Source of the DNA: Sclerotinia nivalis
Taxonomy: Eukaryota; Ascomycota; Leotiomycetes; Helotiales; Sclerotiniaceae
Assembly: GCA_029531795.1 (NCBI GenBank)
Contig: JAPEIS010000017.1
Coordinates: 496,001-560,000 of the forward strand
DNA length: 64,000 nt
Reading direction: 5' to 3'
This document shows positions 58,299 through 64,000 of the stretch, in pieces. Position 1 is the first letter of the stretch. Each line of letters begins with the position of its first letter. The position numbers and the translations under genes are program-made. Below the pieces are notes generated by a model. That model did no database searches. It saw only the letters and a list, made by a program, of their open reading frames with translations, and had not been told where the DNA came from.

Positions 58299-58607
58299 AT
58301 GCCAAAACATCATTGTCCTATGAATAATAATGGAGGCTGCCGGCGCCAAGGTAAGGGAAAGTTCGCACACTGCAAGATCCATTAGACTTTATGCCTTAAT
58401 CCAAAATGTACCAGTAAAAGATATTTCCTCAAGACCACCGATCATTACCAAGTATGCGGCTATAAGCATCCAGATCATGAGCATCCAGATCGTGAGGTTT
58501 TCATCAATGATAAACAGGCGAAGAATACCCCGGCCACGAATGCTGCTGATCATGGAAAGGCGCCGAAGGGAAAGAATGCTAAGAAGCTTGCTGCAAAGAA
58601 AAAGTAG
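58299..58607 (+). pseudogene. Small Cys/His- and Lys-rich protein, interrupted by an in-frame TAG
   Basis: A 103-codon frame from ATG 58299 to TAG 58605-58607 is open except for TAG at 58383-58385 (codon 29). Before it are HHCPMNNNGGCRR and GKGKFAHCKIH; after it TLCLNPKCTSKRYF, YQVCGYKHPDHEHPDRE and a Lys/Ala tail (KGKNAKKLAAKKK). The spaced Cys and His residues on both sides of the stop form one zinc-ribbon-like pattern, so the two parts belong together. A GTAAGG donor at 58351 pairs only with a 35-nt intron ending at 58385 that shifts the frame, so splicing does not rescue it. CAG to TAG, a CpA to TpA change, would explain the stop. Function unknown; no named family recognised. Confidence 0.65.
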
Positions 58608-60002
58608 AGGCGGAACAGTGTGGGGTGGAGTGGGATCTTGTTAGTCATTGCCTTCTTGAGTATAATTATCATGGGTAGGGATCTGGGCATGCATTGCTGA
58701 TTCGTGTTCGGAAAATCAGTCAGGGGCGTCGTTCATTCTCATCCGCGACATTTCTTTTCGGTAACCCGCCGCCTCATCTAAACCATGGGACGACTTGCTC
58801 GATTCAACCCTCCATCCTGCATATTTTCTCTTTCAGTTATTGGGACGTGCAAAGACTGGTCGAAAGATGAGGGTGGTACTGTGCTAAGGGCGACCCACCA
58901 TACTGGTGTGCTCAGAAACGTCGCTTCGCATGAATGTGATAGCTGGTGATTTATCGACATAGTCTTACAGGCGAATTTGTGCGGGCATGGTATGGAGTCT
59001 TTGCATTATTTTAAGAGAATATCTGAAATATCTCTGGAGATATTGGAAAAGATAGTTGAATAAATCAAATCTGCTGTTTTCACATACTGCTGCCAATACT
59101 ATGATTGATTATGCAGTAAGTCTAGGTGTTTCCACGCATTGACGAAGTTATTCGTGGACAATCGGAGTGGAAATGGGAAGAAACGACTAGTTTTGAAGGG
59201 CTGACAACTGGAAACTTCTATTCTTTTATCTTCTGGTATAGCCCAAAGAAACGACTAGTTTTGAATGACTGACAACTGGAAACTTCTATTCTTTTATCTT
59301 TTGGTATAGCCCAAAGAAACGATTAGTTTTGAATGACTGACAATTGGAAACCTCTATTCTTTTATCTTCTGGTATAGCCCATCAATATTAACCTAAACCA
59401 AAAGATAGCTAATATCATTGACACTAGACAGCTACAACGACCATGGAAATTATGTGGTACTTGGTAAACGAAAGAAGCCTTACCCTTGGTCCACCTTTCA
59501 ATGGCTCAAACTCGATTTCTCTCATCGATCTATTCAAACAACAGCCCCTTCCTCTCATACAACAATCCCCCCTTTTCATACAACAGTCGCTCCCTCTCAT
59601 ACAACAGTCCCTCCCTCCCGTGAGATTGAGGCGTCGCCATCACGATACTTCATGAAGGCGAGAAATTCATCAAGTCGCGAGTACTGACCCGCTGGGAGAA
59701 GCGACAGGCTCCATAAAAGAGAAGAAACGAGTCGTTTGCAGCGAACGAGAGAGCAGAAATTTGGTACATGATTTTCTAGTAGCATAGAGTGTATTAATTA
59801 ATCTATTGAAAAAAATTATAATGAAGCTTTGGGAATAGTTCTAAACTGACCGTCTAATTAATATGAACGCTCATTATCATTGTGCAATATCTACAAGCAC
59901 ATTATAAACTCCCATTCCATACGCTCCCCACGCCCCAAGCCTGGAGACATAAAGAAAGAAGTAAGTCTGGCCAAGATGAAATAATTGCAGTCAGCTCTCA
60001 TT
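58608..60002. other. Intergenic with repeats
   Basis: About 1.4 kb. Apart from the 68-bp triplication there is a CTCATACAACAGTCCCTCC-type tandem run at about 59545-59620. The 89-codon frame at 59418-59687 is built partly on that run and has no other support. Confidence 0.5.
59180..59381 (+). repeat. 68-bp unit repeated three times
   Basis: Copies at 59180-59247, 59248-59315 and 59316-59381 start GAAACGACTAG (GAAACGATTAG in the third) and end TATAGCCCAAA, with only a few differences each. The copies are head to tail without spacer. Confidence 0.93.
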
Positions 60003-61884
60003 TCAGAGCTCGGCAAACCTTCCAACACCACATATTGCTTCCAACTGTGGGGCATTAAAATCGAATCGCGACCAATTCCTGTCCGGAGATGCCATCGCGG
60101 GGTTTCCGCCACCTGCCTTTTCCAATATTATAAATCTTAAGCCTACTTCTGTGACTGTGACAGCTATACTAATGATGATCAAAATGATGACAATCCATGT
60201 GATTGTGCTCATCTTTGTATCTGCGATGTTGTCACTTAAAACTTCTGCCAAGTCCAAGAAAACTCTACAGCGTTCGTTGAGCGTCGTGATACGTGGACCA
60301 ATCTCTAAATACTCTCGAATAGCTTCATAGAGTGGATGTAATGTGGGTTCTGAATCCCAAAAGAAGCTGGGAACATCGAGAATATTTGATGCTGCCCTGA
60401 TATCAGTAGGGAGTTATTCAGAAGGTTGGAACAACTTACAAAGATTGACATCAACCCTACTCTTGAAGAGACGACCAAGAATCTTAAGAATTTCTGTACG
60501 AGACATTCCAAGTTGACCCGTTAAAGCCAAGTGCTTAGGAACATGTTCTGCACTCAGCATAGTCTGTGACATTCGCTCCTCAAAGAAGCTCAACTTCGTA
60601 CTTTGGGCAATAGCATGACTCATGGCCAACTTAATCATATGATCGCCACTCCTCAAGGTAATCATATCATTGAAAATTCGAGGTCTGTCAACGAAAGAAT
60701 TATACTCAAAATGAAGCTCTTCTGTTTCGAGATCTTCTTCTTCTTGAGGTCGGACAACAAGTGACACATCTTTGTTGTGTGCCGCAAATGCAAAGTCGGC
60801 AAGAATATCTTTTTCCTGATGCTCGGTAAAATTCCAAAACACCACCACCCCATATGAGAAGACAAACATCTCTGCGAAAGTTGTCGCATCCGGTGCGACT
60901 CTATTTGGACTGTCTGCTCTCTTGCCTTGTTCAAAAACATGAGTTTCCTCTCTACCTCTTCGAGCTTCTGCTTCTCTTCTGATTCTGTCCTCGTCGGGTT
61001 CATTTCGTGGACTATCCTCCCCTCCCCTTACACCGTATGTATCCGTATCCTCGAAATATCCCTCATGATAGTCTCTGTTCTCACTCCTCTCTATCTCTTC
61101 ATCCAATACCGCTTTTCCACCTGGACTTTTTAGAACCGGACTGCTCCTTACTCTGAATCCCTCGGTACCCGGTAATAAAGGTAAATGGTAAACTGTATAG
61201 AGACAATCATCGTATAACTTTGTCTTAGCCCCGTGTCTTTCCTTAACAAACGTAGCCGTATCCTTTGTTTTGTATGCTTGCGCCGTGCAATATGCAGTAA
61301 CCCTAGCCAACTCATTTGCTCTCCTCGCCTTGGGTAATCGCTCCGCATAACTCTTCCCTCGTATACCACCCCTCTTCTTGAGTATATCCCTTTCGGCATC
61401 TGTCGGAGGTCCCGCATCACCATCGAATCGCGGTTCGCTTTCGGCACCAAGAATATCGTCCGTATCAGAATCATCCTTTTCATCTAACGTATCTGGAATC
61501 AGGACCAATTTTTCGCTAGTCTTTGTACTCCGACCTGGAACATTCTGTTGTGCGATCCGTGCCGATATTGGACCACTTGCACGACGTTGATCTGAAGCCT
61601 GAGGTCTGCGTCCTGGTGGTCCTCGAGCTTGACCTGATGGGATTTGAGAGGCATATTGTAAAACATTATCTACGGATATGAATCTTGTTGGTCTAGGCGC
61701 ATTCGAGCCATTAACATTTGGTCGCTGGGAATTATTTCGAGCTATGGAAGGGCGTTGTCGTTCCCGAGAATCAGTAACCTAAGACAGAATTAGAAAAAAT
61801 GTAATTATTTGTCAATCGGAATTTAATGTTTGGCTTCGCTCATACCAAGACTGATGGTCCGCGTTTTCCAGCCGTACTTGTCAT
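60003..61884 (-). CDS. RMD1-family protein (DUF155/YagE), membrane-anchored
   Basis: Model: complement(join(60003..60391, 60440..61778, 61846..61884)), 588 residues. The first 200 residues are disordered and charged (SDTDDILGAESEP, RPSIARNN). The DUF155 domain follows: VTAYCTAQAYKTKDTATFV, LYTVYHLPLLPGTEG, VRSSPVLKSPGGKAVLDEEI, FVFSYGVVVFWNFTEHQE, DMITLRSGDHMIKLAMSHAI and LGRLFKSRVDVNLSSNILD, the last rejoined across intron 2. A C-terminal transmembrane helix (TWIVIILIIISIAVTV) is followed by about 45 residues. Yeast relatives Rmd1 and Rmd8 are needed for sporulation or localise at mitochondria/membranes; human RMND1 supports mitochondrial translation. No targeting presequence is visible here. 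Molecular role is not defined. Confidence 0.9.
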
Positions 61885-63704
61885 TATTTTGAAGAGTGTA
61901 GATCAATAGAGGATTTCAGGAGGAATGAAGTTATATTCAAAGTATAATCATATATTAATATAATCGTATGTATGTTTGTATGTTTGTATGTTCAAGCGAT
62001 GTTCTGTAGTAAACATAAGGTTATAAGTGAATCTTTGTCACACATCTCTGTTTGTGCTTGAGCTGGGCTTGGCTGGGCTGATTATGGTGGCTTTGATCCC
62101 TCGCACGTGACAGCCACTACCTACACTCCAAATCCCTCCGTGTGTAACAATCGGCAATAAAGGAGTAAGAAATACCGACAACCCAAAGTTGTACAGCATA
62201 TTCCAGCTCCTGCAGGATTGTATATCTTCTTCTTTGTGGTTGTTGTTGCCCTCGAAACACATCAATGTCTCCGTTGCAGGATTTTACATCCTTCCCTGGG
62301 AGAAACGAATGCCCTACTGCTATTCACATACTCTTCATCTGTATGGTATGTCTGCAAACGACCAACAACGGCCGTACTTCTAGTGCTAGCAATAAGTCTC
62401 ATAGACAACAGACATATATCACTTTCCTCAACAGGTTAATTTAGCTTCTTATCTCAGAAAGTTTATGGCGAGTACAAATCTTCTCCAGAGGTTTCAAATT
62501 ACCGGGTTAAAAGGAGAGATCGCCAAGAACATATGCTCGCTTCTTATAGTACCGTCCGCCCCACACACTTCTCCTTACAACAACTACCTCTCCATCTCAA
62601 CGCTCTTCGAAACACTCAAGAGCAACCAATATATCGCACGGAGATCAAGCTCACATACACTGCTAGATTAGCCATCGCATATACACCATACACCTAGTGA
62701 GTCAGCTCGTAACAGACGATATGCCTGCATAGTTTTCTCTAATCTATCTACCTTGTGCAAATAATCTACAAGCGACGGATCCGGTATCACCTTTTCCCAT
62801 ACAACTGGGCGTCTCAGGCTCTCATGAACCGTTACCACAGTTTCAGAGGTAGGGAGGTCTGAAAATCATAGCTTGGTCATATGGAAATGTGGGAAATTTG
62901 CTTGGTGATTTGGACATACATATACTCAATTGCAATTACATCCCCGAATGTTTTGGAAATCAGTATGTTATCTACACCTGCTCTTCACCGTAAAATCAAG
63001 GAAACAACAAGTGTTTCTGTTCCAATAACACCATCTCCATCTCCAGCACAATTATCCAGAACCCTACCTAGTTATATATAACAAGCATAGGCAAGGTCTG
63101 CGCTATCGAAATCTAAGGTTACTATCCGTCCGAAAGCAAGACACTTCAACGCTACGAATAGCTATACATCTTGAATCCCACATGTTTACCAATTCAGAAT
63201 AGCCATCATGATATATAAATTTCATGTATATAGAATCTAGATAAACAAATCTTACATCCAGAAATCCAGAAATCCTCAAATCTCCTTTCCTCATCCATCC
63301 ACGTTTATCTCTTACCCAAATTCAGTTTAAAGCGCACCCGGTACCACCAAACCAAACCACGGACATCCGAACTCAAACTCGATTAAGCCCTCTCCGTACC
63401 CATCCACCCATCCAGAAAGAGAAGGTAGACACATCCACATAATAATACCGGTATCTCATCTATAACTTCCACCATTGTTATTTTTGAATTTGGAAGTTCG
63501 GAGTTGGGATTACCTATATGAGGTGTGAAAGCTCCATTAGCTACTTGATGGATGATACGTACTTATCTGCATCATATGTCTCTCCGTCATTGGTGTACCG
63601 GCACATCGACATTGTTGATCAATGCCTATATCTATCTATAGCTATTGCTTATGTACAATCTAGTGACCTGTTGGCAATCCTTGATATCAGCTTAATAGTC
63701 TGTC
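61885..63704. other. Intergenic, no gene seen
   Basis: About 1.8 kb. TATGTTTG repeats near 61965-61992. Small frames on both strands have no motif. Confidence 0.5.
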
Positions 63705-64000
63705 TCACTTGTTACCTTTCTCAAGATCAACATCAACATCAATATCCTCTCTGCTTCCCACAACCTCCGGTGTGACCCCTCCACTAGCATTACTACCAAC
63801 CGCCGTCTCCGTTTCTCCCTCCTCCGCATCATTTCTTCCCTTCTGCTCCCCAACCCTGTCCGAAAAAATTCCCTCTTCCCCCTCCCCCTCAACCTCCCAC
63901 TCCCTCCATTCCCCCTTCCATCCCCTCATCCTCTCCCACCTAACACTCCTCTTACCCTCCTCCCCTTTAACCGGCATTCCCCCCTCACCCCCCTTCCTAA
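63705..64000 (-). CDS. 3' end of an unrecognised acidic protein (continues beyond the window)
   Basis: On the minus strand the frame is open from the right edge to a TGA at 63705-63707. It encodes a strongly charged tail: GEEGKRSVRWERMRGWKGEW, WEVEGEGEEG, then AEEGETETAVG and DIDVDVDLEKG. The GC-rich, CpG-rich, low-T content differs from the AT-rich DNA beside it, as expected of a coding end. A GTAACA following LEK could be a splice donor, so the real stop may be elsewhere. No domain is visible; the position suggests a C-terminal disordered tail. Confidence 0.4.
   Translation of the reverse strand, partial: RKGGEGGMPVKGEEGKRSVRWERMRGWKGEWREWEVEGEGEEGIFSDRVGEQKGRNDAEEGETETAVGSNASGGVTPEVVGSREDIDVDVDLEKGNK

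Noticed and set aside
58351..58385. Possible 35-nt intron that would remove the TAG in the Cys/His gene
   Set aside because: Too short for this genome and it shifts the downstream frame into a stop.
59418..59687. 89-codon frame with HTT/PPS repeats
   Set aside because: It rests on a tandem CTCATACAACAG run that is open in several frames.

Overview
The window is filamentous ascomycete DNA. Genes are broken by many short introns (about 48-135 nt, GT...AG), the complement of genes is typically fungal, and the housekeeping proteins (class I myosin, NoxA, UAP1, Dsk2) look most like those of Leotiomycetes such as Botrytis or Sclerotinia. That placement is an inference from the protein sequences. 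I rebuilt the exon structures by hand from splice sites, reading frame and family conservation; every model given closes in frame.

Left third (1-14951): a block of tailoring genes typical of a fungal secondary-metabolite cluster. It holds the 3' end of a flavin monooxygenase, a secreted BBE-type FAD oxidase, an O-methyltransferase, a secreted GMC oxidoreductase, a short-chain dehydrogenase wrecked by several independent lesions, a Pth11-like seven-helix membrane protein and a second, non-secreted BBE-type oxidase. No backbone enzyme (PKS, NRPS or terpene cyclase) lies in the window, so it would have to sit to the left or the set is a remnant. Two oxidases, one hydroxylase and one methyltransferase would fit modification of an aromatic or phenolic product, but the product cannot be read from the sequence.

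Middle (16347-53354): mostly conserved genes. In order: MDR reductase (-), Mug/TDG-type DNA glycosylase (-), UDP-GlcNAc pyrophosphorylase (+), a Gly-rich surface protein (+), a DHHC palmitoyltransferase of Pfa4 type (-), a 14-helix MFS transporter (+), a GYGGQQ-repeat protein (+), mitochondrial ribosomal protein mS38 (+), class I myosin (-), NADPH oxidase NoxA (+), a quinone reductase (-), ubiquilin Dsk2 (+) and a 916-residue protein with two tandem APH-type kinase domains (+). Long gaps hold only simple repeats. Myosin I, NoxA, UAP1 and mS38 serve hyphal growth, ROS signalling, chitin/glycan precursor supply and mitochondrial translation.

Right end (53.4-60 kb): an AT-rich, repeat-rich island with a complete-ended but dead pogo/Fot1-like transposon (60-bp perfect terminal inverted repeats, RIP-like decay), a higher-order minisatellite, a small Cys/His-rich gene with an in-frame stop and a triplicated 68-bp unit. 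After it come a DUF155/RMD1-family gene (-) and the acidic C-terminal end of an unrecognised gene (-) that leaves the window. I saw no convincing tRNA, rRNA or CRISPR array.
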